58,091 bases of DNA from HyVt-337 sp964428895 (GTDB taxonomy: Bacteria > Planctomycetota > Phycisphaerae > SM23-33): positions 1 to 58,091 of the forward strand of contig CAYRZU010000013.1 in NCBI GenBank assembly GCA_964428895.1, given 5' to 3'. The position numbers were made by a program, and so were the translations under genes. Under the pieces are notes generated by a model. The model was not told the origin of the DNA, did no database searches, and saw only the letters and a list, made by a program, of their open reading frames with translations. This document shows, one piece after another, positions 43,751 to 53,041 of the stretch; the first letter of the stretch is position 1, and each line of letters opens with the position of its first letter.

Positions 43751-45142
43751 TCATTTGATGAAATGGACCTCGGCGGGGTCGGTTTCGGTATCGACCCAAT
43801 CGTCGATGCGGATGTTCAGACGGCCGCCTTCGAGGGTGTGAATGTGCTCGCCCGCAATGCGCAGATTCTCGAAGGTGACATGGGTGACCCCGTGAGTGGC
43901 ATCGTAGCTGAGCAAATAGCTTTCCGGCAGGCGGTCGCCGTGGACGGTGATGTTCTTGAAGGTGATGTTGCGAATGCTCCCGCGGCCGGCGGCGTAGTCG
44001 CCCATTTGTTCGGGGCGGGGCTTTAGCCACGAGCCCGTCCACACGTAGTCGTCGTCATCGAAACGTGGGCGATGACGATCCGGGCAATCGGCGCTCCACA
44101 CCGACAGGCCCACACGGACGTCGATCAACTGGTCCCGGGCGTCCTCGACGTGGATGTTCTCAAAGCGAACGTTCTCGACCACGGCCGTGTCGCCGTTGTG
44201 AATCGTCAGTACGCCGTTGTCTTCCACGCGAATGACGTCGCAGTCGGCAAAGACGATGTTGCTGACGCGCTCGCACTCCAGATCGAAGCCGACTTCCAAC
44301 GCGTTGCCCGGCATGCCGTTCCACAGCACGCAGTTGCGGATCGTTACGTCCTGGACATCGCGGCCGTGAGCCTTGATGGCCACGCAATCGTCTTCGTTGC
44401 GGACGAAACAGTTCTCGATGAGCACGTCCTGACAACTGACGACGTCGATGCCGTCGCACGCGCCGCGCCACGCGATGATCTTGATATTGTCGATGTGGAC
44501 GTTGCGACAGGACCAGGGCACGCAATTCCACGCGGGGTTGTTGAAGGCGACGATGCCTTCGACCTCGACGTTCTCGCAGTCGGTGAAGCGGATGAGATGG
44601 CCGCGGGGCAGGTCGGTCGCGTCCAGGATGCCGCGTCCGGCCATGCGGATGTTCGTGGCGCCGGCGGCATGGACACTGGCCCGGACAACCGCACCACCTT
44701 CGATGTAGAGCGTTTCGTTGCTGGCCAGTTCGATCGGCCCCGGCTCGTGGACCTTGGCGGCTTCAAAGAACCGCACGCCGGGATCGCTTGGGGTCGGCAC
44801 GTTCGTTTCGAGCGGACTGGCGAACACAAACAGCGGCCGTTCGATGTCGCCGTCGAGTTCGACCACGACGTGGCCCGGCCGATCCAGTTCGAACGTGATC
44901 GTTCGTCCGTCCACGTTCGGGGCAATGCCGCGACGTGTCGGCCGAACGTCCACACGCTCGAAGTCTCTGGCGACGGTAACCGAGACGGTTACGGCCTCGT
45001 CAGTTGAAAGGCTCACGAAAGCGCCTTGGCGGGAATCATGAACGAACAGCTCTTGGCCATTGACGCTGACGTGAATGTCCTTGGCGGCGACCATACCGTC
45101 GGGCGTTGGGTAGGTTACGATCATTGTGTCGCTACGCCGCAC
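43751..45142 (-). CDS. GH28-like right-handed beta-helix glycosidase
   Basis: A protein of about 463 residues built of beta-helix turns. GH28 (polygalacturonase and rhamnogalacturonase) signatures are readable: GACDGIDVVSCQDV, NEDDCVAIKAHG (paired Asp) and GNALEVGFDLEC in place of the GHGxSIGS segment. An N-terminal beta domain (about 1-110) precedes the helix. No signal peptide is present. A GTG at 45142 follows GGAG by 10 bases; an ATG at 45124 has no SD but gives a normal start, so the first six residues are uncertain. It probably cleaves rhamnogalacturonan or related acidic glycans. Confidence 0.8.
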   Translation of the reverse strand: MRRSDTMIVTYPTPDGMVAAKDIHVSVNGQELFVHDSRQGAFVSLSTDEAVTVSVTVARDFERVDVRPTRRGIAPNVDGRTITFELDRPGHVVVELDGDIERPLFVFASPLETNVPTPSDPGVRFFEAAKVHEPGPIELASNETLYIEGGAVVRASVHAAGATNIRMAGRGILDATDLPRGHLIRFTDCENVEVEGIVAFNNPAWNCVPWSCRNVHIDNIKIIAWRGACDGIDVVSCQDVLIENCFVRNEDDCVAIKAHGRDVQDVTIRNCVLWNGMPGNALEVGFDLECERVSNIVFADCDVIRVEDNGVLTIHNGDTAVVENVRFENIHVEDARDQLIDVRVGLSVWSADCPDRHRPRFDDDDYVWTGSWLKPRPEQMGDYAAGRGSIRNITFKNITVHGDRLPESYLLSYDATHGVTHVTFENLRIAGEHIHTLEGGRLNIRIDDWVDTETDPAEVHFIK

Positions 45143-45284
45143 GTGGCGGTGACTCCGAATGTAATGACGTAGGGCAGGATGTCCAGGGGCTCGCCCGTGG
45201 CGGGAATTGTCGCCAGGGATTTTGGGGGATGCAAGATAGTAGGGGGATATGGTATGAAGGTCCCTTCAAGCCAAGGAGCCGGGC

Positions 45285-46118
45285 ATGAAGGTATCGATTG
45301 CGACCTATGCATATCACGGCCTGCTGGAACAGAGGGAGATGGACGTCTTCGGATGTCTGGAGACGGTTCGCTTTCGTCACGACCTCCGGGCGATTGATAT
45401 CTGGAACGGGTTCACGCCGGACGAACTGGCGTTTGATCCGGCGTTTCAGCAGAAGGTCTTTCGGGGGCTGAGCGAACGCGACCTCGTCCACGCCAACTAC
45501 TGCGTGGATGGGTGTCACGTGTGGTGGGACGACCCCGACGAGCGGGCCGCCGCTCGCGAAACCGCCCGCAAGCAACTGCAAGCGGGGGTAGCGATGGGGG
45601 CGCGGACGGTTCGCATCGATTGCGGCGGCGAGGGGACGACGTGGACCGACCAGCAGTTTGACACCATTGCGGCCACGATGCAGGAGTTCGCCCAGTTCGG
45701 CTACGACCAGGGGATCCGCGTGGGTCCGGAAAGTCACTGGGGGGCCGAACTGGTTCCCGACAACATGGAACGGCTGGCCCGGGCCGTCGATCACCCCGGC
45801 TTCGGCATTCTGATTCACGTTGGCCATTGGGAGAACGCATCGGCCGACGAGGGCGACCGACGGCTGGCCCCGTGGTGTATGCACACGCACGTGGACGCCC
45901 AGAACAGCGAAACGCGCCTGGCTGAGGCGATCGAGATTCTTTGCGCCGCCGGCTACGACGGCTACTGGGGCGTGGAGCATCACACGGGCCGAAACGAGTA
46001 CGCGGAAGTGGCCTATCAGGTAGCTGCCGTTCAGCGTGCCCTGAGCGACCGCGTGTGTGACGATCCCCTCCGCCAACCCAAACTGACCAAGCCCGGCGGC
46101 ATGCCGGACCATATCTAA
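45285..46118 (+). CDS. TIM-barrel sugar isomerase/epimerase (xylose isomerase-like)
   Basis: A 277-residue AP-endonuclease-2/xylose isomerase-fold protein. Metal ligands fit the pattern: Glu in GPESHWGAEL, His/Asp in ILIHVGHWEN, MHTHVDAQN and Glu in GVEHHTG. Family members isomerise, epimerise or beta-eliminate sugars and inositol derivatives. AGGAG sits 6 bases before the ATG. It heads a run of four same-strand genes (this plus three Gfo/Idh/MocA genes with gaps of 24, 16 and 57 bases), suggesting a common pathway of oxidised sugars. Confidence 0.83.
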   Translation: MKVSIATYAYHGLLEQREMDVFGCLETVRFRHDLRAIDIWNGFTPDELAFDPAFQQKVFRGLSERDLVHANYCVDGCHVWWDDPDERAAARETARKQLQAGVAMGARTVRIDCGGEGTTWTDQQFDTIAATMQEFAQFGYDQGIRVGPESHWGAELVPDNMERLARAVDHPGFGILIHVGHWENASADEGDRRLAPWCMHTHVDAQNSETRLAEAIEILCAAGYDGYWGVEHHTGRNEYAEVAYQVAAVQRALSDRVCDDPLRQPKLTKPGGMPDHI

Positions 46119-46142
46119 CGATACGACCTAGATGAGGACACT

Positions 46143-47207
46143 ATGAGCGAACTGAGAGTTGGCGTGATTGGCTGTGGCGGAATTGCCCAGGCCGCACACT
46201 TGCCGCATTGGGATGCGCTAGAAGGGGCGAAGCTCGTTGCGGTGGCCGACGTTAACGGAGACGCCGCTCGCACCACGGCCGAGCAGTACGGGGCCGAGGC
46301 GTTCTACACCGATTTCAACGAGCTGGTTGCCCGCGACGACATCGACGTGATCGACGTGACCACGCCGCCGAAGTGGCACGCCCCGGCCGCGATCGCCGCC
46401 GCCGAGGCCGGCAAGCACGTGCTGGTCGAGAAGCCCATGGCCCGCAACGTGGCCGAGTGCGACGCCATGATCGCCGCGGCCAAGAAGTCCGGCGTGCTGC
46501 TGATGGTGACCCACCACGACCGCATGGGCCCCATGAACCAGAAGATTCACGACCTGCTCGCCGACGGCCTGATCGGCAAGCCCTACGAGATCGCCAACGT
46601 GGGCGGTATGTATCACATGGTCGGGGCGGGCTGGTTCTACGACAAGGAGATCGCCGGCGGCGGGGCGGGTATGGACATCATCATCTACACGTCCTACACG
46701 TGGCAGTATTGGATGGGCGCCGTCAAAAGCGTCTACGCCCTGACCGACACGTTCGAGAAGAACCATCCCGTCTTCGAGTGGTGGGGCGACGGCGAATGGG
46801 ACGTCAACATCCTGGAAGCGCCCGAGACCACCGTGGAAGATTCGCTGGCGATGCTGCTCCGGTTCGAGAACGGGGCTGTGGGCGTGCTGTACTGCTCGTG
46901 GGTGTCCCCGACCGGTCACGACCGGCAGGAAATCCTCGGTTCGGACGGGCTGATCGAACTGAGTGGCCCGGAATCGCCGCGCATCTTCCTGAAAGAAGAC
47001 AAAGGCGAGTTCAAGAAGGGCTGGAATCCGATCACGGCCGACGAGGGCGGGAACGTCTATTTCGACCGTATCGCCCATTTCGTCGATTGCATCCAGAACG
47101 GGGCGGAACCCATCACGACCGGCGAAGAAGGCCGAGCGGCCGTCCAATTGATTGAAGCGGCGTATCTGTCAGCCGAACAAGGCAAACCCATCCAACTCCC
47201 TCTGTAG
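46143..47207 (+). CDS. Gfo/Idh/MocA family oxidoreductase 1
   Basis: A 354-residue NAD(P)-dependent sugar or inositol dehydrogenase-like protein. The Rossmann motif GVIGCGGIAQAAH (about 7-19), VVADVNGD-like strand end and EKPMARNVAECDAM (about 97-110) are canonical; the Lys of EKP is catalytic. The usual GGGxxxDxGVHxxD region reads GGGAGMDIIIYTSY, so the His is replaced and the substrate or mechanism may differ. AGGA precedes the ATG. Confidence 0.85.
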   Translation: MSELRVGVIGCGGIAQAAHLPHWDALEGAKLVAVADVNGDAARTTAEQYGAEAFYTDFNELVARDDIDVIDVTTPPKWHAPAAIAAAEAGKHVLVEKPMARNVAECDAMIAAAKKSGVLLMVTHHDRMGPMNQKIHDLLADGLIGKPYEIANVGGMYHMVGAGWFYDKEIAGGGAGMDIIIYTSYTWQYWMGAVKSVYALTDTFEKNHPVFEWWGDGEWDVNILEAPETTVEDSLAMLLRFENGAVGVLYCSWVSPTGHDRQEILGSDGLIELSGPESPRIFLKEDKGEFKKGWNPITADEGGNVYFDRIAHFVDCIQNGAEPITTGEEGRAAVQLIEAAYLSAEQGKPIQLPL

Positions 47208-47223
47208 AACCAGAAAGACGATC

Positions 47224-48282
47224 ATGAGTCCCAAACGAGACACAACCTACGGCGTCGGTATCCTCGGCACGGCCCACGTGCATACCGGTTGGTACGCCAA
47301 CGAACTTAGCGAATCGAGTTGGGCCGACATCAAGGCCGTCGCCGACCCGGACTTGGATGTCGCCCGCGCCATGCTCGGCCCGGAGGCAGAGCATGTGGAT
47401 GACTTCTACGACGACCCAGCCGACCTGCTCGCCCGCGATGATATCGACGTGGTCTGGATTTCCTCGCGAACCGACCAGCACGTGCCGTTCGCGATGGCCG
47501 CCGTCGCCGCGGGAAAGCATATCTGCATGGAGAAGGTCATCGCCCTGACGCTGGCCGACGCCGATGCCATCATGGCGGCCGCCGCCAAGGCCGGCGTGAA
47601 ACTCATCTGCCCGCCGTTCGCCCACGACACCAAGCCCGAGATGCTTAAGGTTAAGGAACTCATCGACGCCGGCGCTATCGGCAAGCCCACTATGGCCCAT
47701 TTTCACACCGGTCATGAGGGCCTGATCTACAGCCCGTTCGAGGCATGGTTCTACGACCCCGCCCAAGCCGGCGGCGGGGCGCTGATGGACCTGGGCGTTC
47801 ATCCGATTTACGAATCGCTCTTCCTGTTCGGCCCGGCGAAAGAGGTCCAGGGCATGACGAGCATCGCCTTCACCGAGCGCATGCTGGGCGACTTCCCCGT
47901 CAAGGATATCCAGGTCGAGGATAACTCCGTAACCACCATCAAGTTTGCTAGCGACGTGCTGGTGATCACCGATGTTAGCTTCACCCGTATCGCCGACCGC
48001 TCCAACAGCGCCATCTACGGCACGGAGGGCACGATCATTCTCGGCGATCCGGCCGGGCCGGTGCTGGTTAACAGCCCACACCTGCCGGGAGAGCCGGAGG
48101 ACGGCTGGCATGCGCCTGATCTGCCCGAGGCCAAGTCGTCCGTCGAGGCCATCGTGGACATGATCGAGAACGAGGAAGGCACCCCGCGCGTCACCGGGCA
48201 ATGGGCCCGCGACGTCCTCGAGATTGTGCTGGCCAGTTACCAATCAGCCAGGACTGGAAAGACGGTATCGTTGCCCCTATAG
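47224..48282 (+). CDS. Gfo/Idh/MocA family oxidoreductase 2
   Basis: A 352-residue relative of its neighbours. The dinucleotide loop is GILGTAHVHTGWY (variant of GxGxxG) and the catalytic block reads CMEKVIALT, with Pro of EKP replaced by Val while Lys stays. GGGALMDLGVHPIYESLFLFG is canonical. The different loops mark a separate specificity from the first and third proteins. The ATG at 47224 is 16 bases after the previous stop; the frame is open upstream within that gene, but those residues are not conserved. Confidence 0.83.
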   Translation: MSPKRDTTYGVGILGTAHVHTGWYANELSESSWADIKAVADPDLDVARAMLGPEAEHVDDFYDDPADLLARDDIDVVWISSRTDQHVPFAMAAVAAGKHICMEKVIALTLADADAIMAAAAKAGVKLICPPFAHDTKPEMLKVKELIDAGAIGKPTMAHFHTGHEGLIYSPFEAWFYDPAQAGGGALMDLGVHPIYESLFLFGPAKEVQGMTSIAFTERMLGDFPVKDIQVEDNSVTTIKFASDVLVITDVSFTRIADRSNSAIYGTEGTIILGDPAGPVLVNSPHLPGEPEDGWHAPDLPEAKSSVEAIVDMIENEEGTPRVTGQWARDVLEIVLASYQSARTGKTVSLPL

Positions 48283-48287
48283 CAGGA

Positions 48288-48318
48288 TTGTAGGGTGGGT
48301 GCTCTGCACCCACGCATT
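48288..48318. repeat. Palindromic intergenic repeat with GTAGGG end
   Basis: GTGGGTGC (48295-48302) and GCACCCAC (48306-48313) pair around TCT, preceded by GTAGG. It lies between oxidoreductase genes 2 and 3 and belongs to the same family as the other GTAGGG palindromes in the island. Confidence 0.6.
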
Positions 48319-48339
48319 GCCCCAACAAGGAACACACCC

Positions 48340-49440
48340 ATGCAGGAAATTCGTCTCGGCATCATTGGCGTAGGCCAGATCGGCAAGATCCACCTCAACG
48401 AGTACAAGGACATTCCGGGCGTCAAGTTCGTGGCTGCTGCCGACCTGGACGAGTCGGCCCTGGCCGAAGCGGGCGACTACTTCGGTATCGAACGGACCAC
48501 CACCGATTTTCGGGAGCTGCTCACCGCCGACGATATCGATGCCGTCGATGTCTGCCTCCACAACAACCTGCACATGCCCTTTACCTGCGCCGCCCTTGAA
48601 GCGGGCAAGGACGTCTACTGCGAGAAGCCCATGGCCGGCGCCTATGTCGACGCCGTCAAGATGCTCGAAACCGCCAACGCGTGCGGGCGGAAGCTCAGCA
48701 TCCAACTCGGCACGCTGTTCGACAAGGAGACCAAGGTCGCCAAGCGTCTGATCGACGCGGGGCGTCTGGGTGATGTCTTTCACGCGCGGTCGACCGGCTT
48801 CCGCCGCCGCGGCCGTCCGTTCGTGGATGGTTACGGCACGGAGCAGTTCGTGCAGAAGAAGGTCGCCGCCGGTGGGGCGCTGTATGACATGGGCGTTTAC
48901 CACATCGCGCGCATGCTGCACCTGCTGGGCCTGCCCGCCGTCGAGCGGATTTCCGGCAAGGTCTACCAGGAGACCGACATGGACGCCGCTCGCCGTGACT
49001 CCAGCGGCTACGACGTGGAGGAGCTCGGCCTGGGGTTCGTCAAGTTCGCCGACGGCCTCACCCTCGACATCATCGAGAGCTGGGCCATTCACCTGGACGG
49101 CTTTGAGGGCAGCAGCATTGTTGGCTCGGCCGGCGGGATTCGCCTCAGCCCGTTCAGCTTCCACACCACCTTGGACGACGTGGAAATGGACGCCGGCTTC
49201 GACCTGAAGGGCACGGACTGGCGGTGGCACCAGTTGGACGAGAAGCAGACGGCCTACGATTCGGCCCAGAACCACTGGATCGCCGCCCTCCGCGGCGACG
49301 TGGAGTTGCTCCCGACGGCAGAGACCGCTCTAGCGACCATGCTCATCAGCGAAGGCATTTATCTGTCGGACAAGCTCGGCCGAGAAGTCTCCGCAGAAGA
49401 AGTCCTGGAAAACTCCGTCTCCACAGCGGTGACGCTGTAG
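48340..49440 (+). CDS. Gfo/Idh/MocA family oxidoreductase 3
   Basis: A 366-residue dehydrogenase-like protein. RLGIIGVGQIGKIHLNEY (about 5-22), AADLDES and YCEKPMAGAYVDA are typical, and GGALYDMGVYHIARMLHLLG carries the usual catalytic His segment. A Tyr/Arg-rich loop GFRRRGRPFVDGYG replaces part of the substrate pocket compared with its neighbours. AAGG lies before the ATG at 48340. It ends the run that starts with the TIM-barrel isomerase. Confidence 0.84.
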   Translation: MQEIRLGIIGVGQIGKIHLNEYKDIPGVKFVAAADLDESALAEAGDYFGIERTTTDFRELLTADDIDAVDVCLHNNLHMPFTCAALEAGKDVYCEKPMAGAYVDAVKMLETANACGRKLSIQLGTLFDKETKVAKRLIDAGRLGDVFHARSTGFRRRGRPFVDGYGTEQFVQKKVAAGGALYDMGVYHIARMLHLLGLPAVERISGKVYQETDMDAARRDSSGYDVEELGLGFVKFADGLTLDIIESWAIHLDGFEGSSIVGSAGGIRLSPFSFHTTLDDVEMDAGFDLKGTDWRWHQLDEKQTAYDSAQNHWIAALRGDVELLPTAETALATMLISEGIYLSDKLGREVSAEEVLENSVSTAVTL

Positions 49441-49444
49441 CAAT

Positions 49445-49469
49445 GTAGGGCGAGCAACTTGTTGCTCGC
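49445..49469. repeat. Palindromic intergenic repeat
   Basis: GCGAGCAAC (49450-49458) and GTTGCTCGC (49461-49469) pair around TT, preceded by GTAGG. It is placed between convergent genes and directly precedes a second member. Confidence 0.65.
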
Positions 49470-49488
49470 AGGGAAGGAGACCATCTTC

Positions 49489-49518
49489 GTAGGGCGTGCA
49501 ACGAGTTGCACGCCCTAC
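49489..49518. repeat. Perfect palindromic intergenic repeat, 14-bp arms
   Basis: GTAGGGCGTGCAAC (49489-49502) pairs with GTTGCACGCCCTAC (49505-49518) around GA. It is the best example of the family and lies just after the stop of the GH38-like gene, so it may serve as a bidirectional terminator-like stem, though no T-run is present. Confidence 0.7.
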
Positions 49519-49521
49519 GGG

Positions 49522-52119
49522 TTAGGCTAGTCGCAGTGTCACGATCTCCCACGGGCCGAGGTCGAGTTGGAGCTTTCGGCCGGTGAGGGTGATGGGGCGA
49601 GTGTCGTCGATGGGGTCGCCGAGCAGGTTGCAGATGTGGGCGGCGGTGACGTTGGTTGGCAGATCGACACGAGCGCGGGTGGGGGCGCCTTGATTTTCGT
49701 AGAGGCGGAGGATGGTTGCGCCTTGGTCTTGGAAGTAGGCGCTGAGCATGACGTTGTCGGGGCCCACGGCCAGCCCGCGTTGGGTGTCGGGGGCGGAACC
49801 GGTTAGGGGATAGAGGACGTCCTCACCGTCGATGGGTTGGCGGACCTTTTCGATTTCGCGGTAGAGCTTGGCCGCCTTCCAGTCACCGGCGTGGGGGAGG
49901 ATGCTGAAGGTCATTCGCTGGCGACCTAGGCCGGAGCGGCTGTCATTGGCCCAGCGGGCGCCGGCCATGCGGCCCGGTGGGATAATCTTGTGCAGGATGT
50001 GCTGGAGCTTGCCGTCGGTGAAGCGATAGCCGATCAGCCCCGGCTGGCTGAAGATGGCGAGACCCTTGTCGCCGTCGGAAACGTCCGCCCAGGTGTGGCC
50101 CCAGAAGGCGTCGAGGTAACTGCTCTCGACGATCTCCTCGCTGTGCGGCTCGGCCGCCATGTCACGCAACTCCACGCCGAAGGGTACATCCACGTAGCAG
50201 GCGCCCTCGAACGCGGGCCGGACCTCGGCGGCCATGTAGCCGCACACCGGCTGCAGCATGTAGGCGCGGACCTCGCAGTCGATCCGGCCGTCGGCGGCGT
50301 GGATGAACATCTCCAGTTCGGTCGGGTTGCCCGCCACGTTGCCGGTGGCGAACACCCGTGCCCCCAACGGCCCGGCCTCCAGCAGCGACCAATCTTCGAC
50401 CACGAATCCGCTCTCGCCGACGAGACGGCCGTCGTTCTGCCATTCGTGTTGCCACGACGCCGACGGCGGCGAGGGGGTCTCGTCTTCCGGGCCGGTCAGC
50501 ATCTGCTTACGATTGGCGATGGCGTTGGTGGGTCCGTCCTCGGTCTCGATGAAGACAATGTCCAGCCGGTCCAGCAGACGGCCGACGTCGCGATGCGTAA
50601 TGCCTGCAATGACGCCGTCGGGCATCTCGATGGAAAGCGGACCGACGGTGAGCGTCTTTGGGCCGAGCTCGAACTTGGTGACGGGCTGGGCGTGCTTATC
50701 GACGTGCAGATAGGCGGTGGTGTAGCCGTTGGCGGGGACGGTGACCTCGGTGCGGATGCGCCAGCCGCAGCGCATGCGCTTGTTGTCGTCGTAGTGGCCG
50801 ATTCCGCGATAGCTGTCGCCGACGAACTGGGTCGGCAGCGTGTTACCGGCGCCATCGGTGAGACCGAAGCCGGCCGCGCCCGCTTCATCCAACGCGAAGT
50901 AGAACTCGCACGTTTCGGTGCGGTCGAAGTGGAGGGGGTTGAAGAAGGCAATCGGTCGGCCGTCAGCGGCGGGCCGGATGCGCTCGGCCGCCGCTCGCCG
51001 TGCGCGGTCTCGCAACTCCAGGGCGGTGCGCTCGGCGGTCTTGGCGGCCAGCATCATCGGCTCGTAATCGCGCTGCCACAGCCACGCCATCGCGTGGGGG
51101 TGGAAGGCGAGGATGTCTTCCCACATCGCTCGCAGGTCGGTCGCGGGGTAGGCGTCGGCGAAGTGCATGTTGGCCCGCTCGGCTTGGGCGGCCGCCTGGC
51201 CGGCCCGGAAGTGCAGGTCGAACAGGTTGTCGTGACTGTTCTCGGTCACGCGGCCGGATGCGCCGGGGTCGATGCCGCCTTCGACCACGGGCAGATTGTC
51301 GGCGTAGTCGGCCAGGTCGCGGGCGAGTGTGTCGGGCGTGGCGAGCTCGACCTGGACATCGTGCTCGGCGTTCCACGACTTGATCGCCCCAAACAGATCG
51401 TACTGCCAGCAGGGCTCGCCGAGGGGGAGGCAGTCGTCGTCCCAGCCGAACATCAGCAGGCTGGTCGGTCCGGAACCGAACTGGTCGGCCCGGGCGAGTT
51501 CGTCGGTTAGTGCTTTGGCGAGTGAGTCGGCTTCATAGGGGCTGTAGGCGAACATCGCGTAGCTGGTCATGCGGTGGCAGGGCAGTTCCGTTCCGTCGGC
51601 CCCGCGCCAGCGGAACTGCTGGGCGATGGCCTTGGCGTCCATGGCCGCGACGGGCCTCCCCATCAGCAGCGCCGAAAAGCCCATCTTGCTCATCAGTTGC
51701 GGCACCTGGCCGTGCCACCGACAAACGTCGATGTGGCTGCCCATGCGGAAGGTGACATCGTCGATCTGGTTGCCGAACAGCTCCCGAAAGCTCCGCTGGC
51801 CATATAGCACGTTGCGGACGAGAACTTCCCGCGTGCAAAGATTGTGGGCGGGGTTGGTGAACATGCCCGGCCCGAGGCCGAATCGCCCGGCAGCCACGTG
51901 CGGCCGCATGCGCTCGACCAGGTCGGGCCGATTCTCGCGAATCGGCAGGAACTGCTCGTGCCATGAGTCCAGGAACCAGGTGAAGCCGGTCCCGGCGTCC
52001 ATCAGGTCCAGCGCGATCTCAAACGCGCGGATGTACCGTTTCTCATGCCACCGCCGATAGCAGATCCACGCCCAGTCCGAGTGCGAGTAGGGGGCAACGA
52101 TCACACGTTCAACGCTCAT
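49522..52119 (-). CDS. Divergent GH38-like alpha-mannosidase family enzyme
   Basis: An 865-residue protein. The N-terminal metal site APYSHSDWAW (His13, Asp15) matches GH38, and SHIDVCRWHGQVPQLMSKMGF aligns with the nucleophile segment D-x-F-G-(H/Y)-S-x-x-x-P, placing the nucleophile at Asp131 but with C-R-W-H in place of F-G-x-S. LLMFGWDDD and ILAFHPHAMAWLW recall later GH38 blocks. C-terminal beta domains (about 390-865) follow. No signal peptide is present. The ATG at 52119 follows GGAAGG and lies 1 base after the transporter stop, so the genes are translationally coupled. Specificity is uncertain given the altered motif. Confidence 0.75.
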   Translation of the reverse strand: MSVERVIVAPYSHSDWAWICYRRWHEKRYIRAFEIALDLMDAGTGFTWFLDSWHEQFLPIRENRPDLVERMRPHVAAGRFGLGPGMFTNPAHNLCTREVLVRNVLYGQRSFRELFGNQIDDVTFRMGSHIDVCRWHGQVPQLMSKMGFSALLMGRPVAAMDAKAIAQQFRWRGADGTELPCHRMTSYAMFAYSPYEADSLAKALTDELARADQFGSGPTSLLMFGWDDDCLPLGEPCWQYDLFGAIKSWNAEHDVQVELATPDTLARDLADYADNLPVVEGGIDPGASGRVTENSHDNLFDLHFRAGQAAAQAERANMHFADAYPATDLRAMWEDILAFHPHAMAWLWQRDYEPMMLAAKTAERTALELRDRARRAAAERIRPAADGRPIAFFNPLHFDRTETCEFYFALDEAGAAGFGLTDGAGNTLPTQFVGDSYRGIGHYDDNKRMRCGWRIRTEVTVPANGYTTAYLHVDKHAQPVTKFELGPKTLTVGPLSIEMPDGVIAGITHRDVGRLLDRLDIVFIETEDGPTNAIANRKQMLTGPEDETPSPPSASWQHEWQNDGRLVGESGFVVEDWSLLEAGPLGARVFATGNVAGNPTELEMFIHAADGRIDCEVRAYMLQPVCGYMAAEVRPAFEGACYVDVPFGVELRDMAAEPHSEEIVESSYLDAFWGHTWADVSDGDKGLAIFSQPGLIGYRFTDGKLQHILHKIIPPGRMAGARWANDSRSGLGRQRMTFSILPHAGDWKAAKLYREIEKVRQPIDGEDVLYPLTGSAPDTQRGLAVGPDNVMLSAYFQDQGATILRLYENQGAPTRARVDLPTNVTAAHICNLLGDPIDDTRPITLTGRKLQLDLGPWEIVTLRLA

Positions 52120-52120
52120 G

Positions 52121-53023
52121 TCAGCCAACCTTCCATGCAACGAGAACCACGCCGATGAGGCCCAGAAACAGGCCCGCCGCCCGTAGGAGGGTGAGCCGTT
52201 CCTTGAGGATCAGCACGCTGTAGACGGCGAAGCCGAGCAGGCAGGCACAGACCGCCATGGGGTAACCCAAGCCCGTCAGTTCATGCGCCGCGAATATATC
52301 CAGCGCCAAGTAGACCAGGAAGTGGCTGGGCACCATCAGGCAGCCCATGAAGATCGCCTCCTTCCACGGCGCATGGCGAGTGTATCGCCGGCCGAGGATG
52401 GCGGTCGTCTGCAGCACCAAGGCCGACGCGCTTAGCGTCAGCGGGGCGCGCAGTCGGCCGACATCTTCCCAGTTGGTCCACTGGCTGGGCACACTCTTGG
52501 CCACTTGCTCCAGGCCGGTCAGCACGAACGCCAGCATCGCAAAGGCGAGCCACACGAGGTGAAGCTTCTGGCGGCCGGTGTGTTCGTCGCGTTCGGTCGC
52601 CAGCCCTAAGCACACCAACGCGCCCAGAATCAATCCCACGCCCGCGATGTTCGATAGCCCCGGCTTGTCGGCCCAGAATGCCACGCCGAAGACGAACGGA
52701 ATCACCAACGAGGCGTTATTAATGGTCCAGGTGGCCCCGTGGTGGCCTCGCTTCATTGCCGCCTGGAGCGCCAACTGTGCGAACCCCACACTCACGCCGC
52801 CTAGCGCCATAAAGAGGATCAGCTCCGGCAGGCGCGGAATGTCACCCTTGCCAATCACGCCGTAATCCGGCACGAGCAGCCACAGGGCCGGTACCGTGAT
52901 GAAGGACGACAGCGCGACGAACGCGATGGGGTCCTTCCCACGCCGGACCACGCTGGAGAGGATCGCGCCACCCGTTGCCCACATCAGTCCGGCCAGCGTT
53001 GCGTACAGCACTCCGAAGATCAC
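52121..53023 (-). CDS. EamA/DMT-type membrane transporter
   Basis: A 300-residue protein with about ten membrane helices, divided in two similar halves as in the EamA family. Helices are evident at GVLYATLAGLMWATGGAIL, IAFVALSSFITVPALWLL, the TWTINNASLVIPFVFGVAFW region and the final VLVAWKVG helix. DMT transporters carry small metabolites, and a member of the superfamily (RhaT) moves L-rhamnose; this protein is not close enough to call RhaT. The start is GTG with an excellent AGGAGG. It probably takes up or releases a sugar product of the coupled GH38-like enzyme. Confidence 0.78.
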   Translation of the reverse strand: MIFGVLYATLAGLMWATGGAILSSVVRRGKDPIAFVALSSFITVPALWLLVPDYGVIGKGDIPRLPELILFMALGGVSVGFAQLALQAAMKRGHHGATWTINNASLVIPFVFGVAFWADKPGLSNIAGVGLILGALVCLGLATERDEHTGRQKLHLVWLAFAMLAFVLTGLEQVAKSVPSQWTNWEDVGRLRAPLTLSASALVLQTTAILGRRYTRHAPWKEAIFMGCLMVPSHFLVYLALDIFAAHELTGLGYPMAVCACLLGFAVYSVLILKERLTLLRAAGLFLGLIGVVLVAWKVG

Positions 53024-53041
53024 AAACGGCCTCCTTGGGCG

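Noticed and set aside
49990..51510. A 506-codon rightward frame opposite the GH38-like gene
   Set aside because: Gly/Val/Asp-rich shadow without start signal or similarity.
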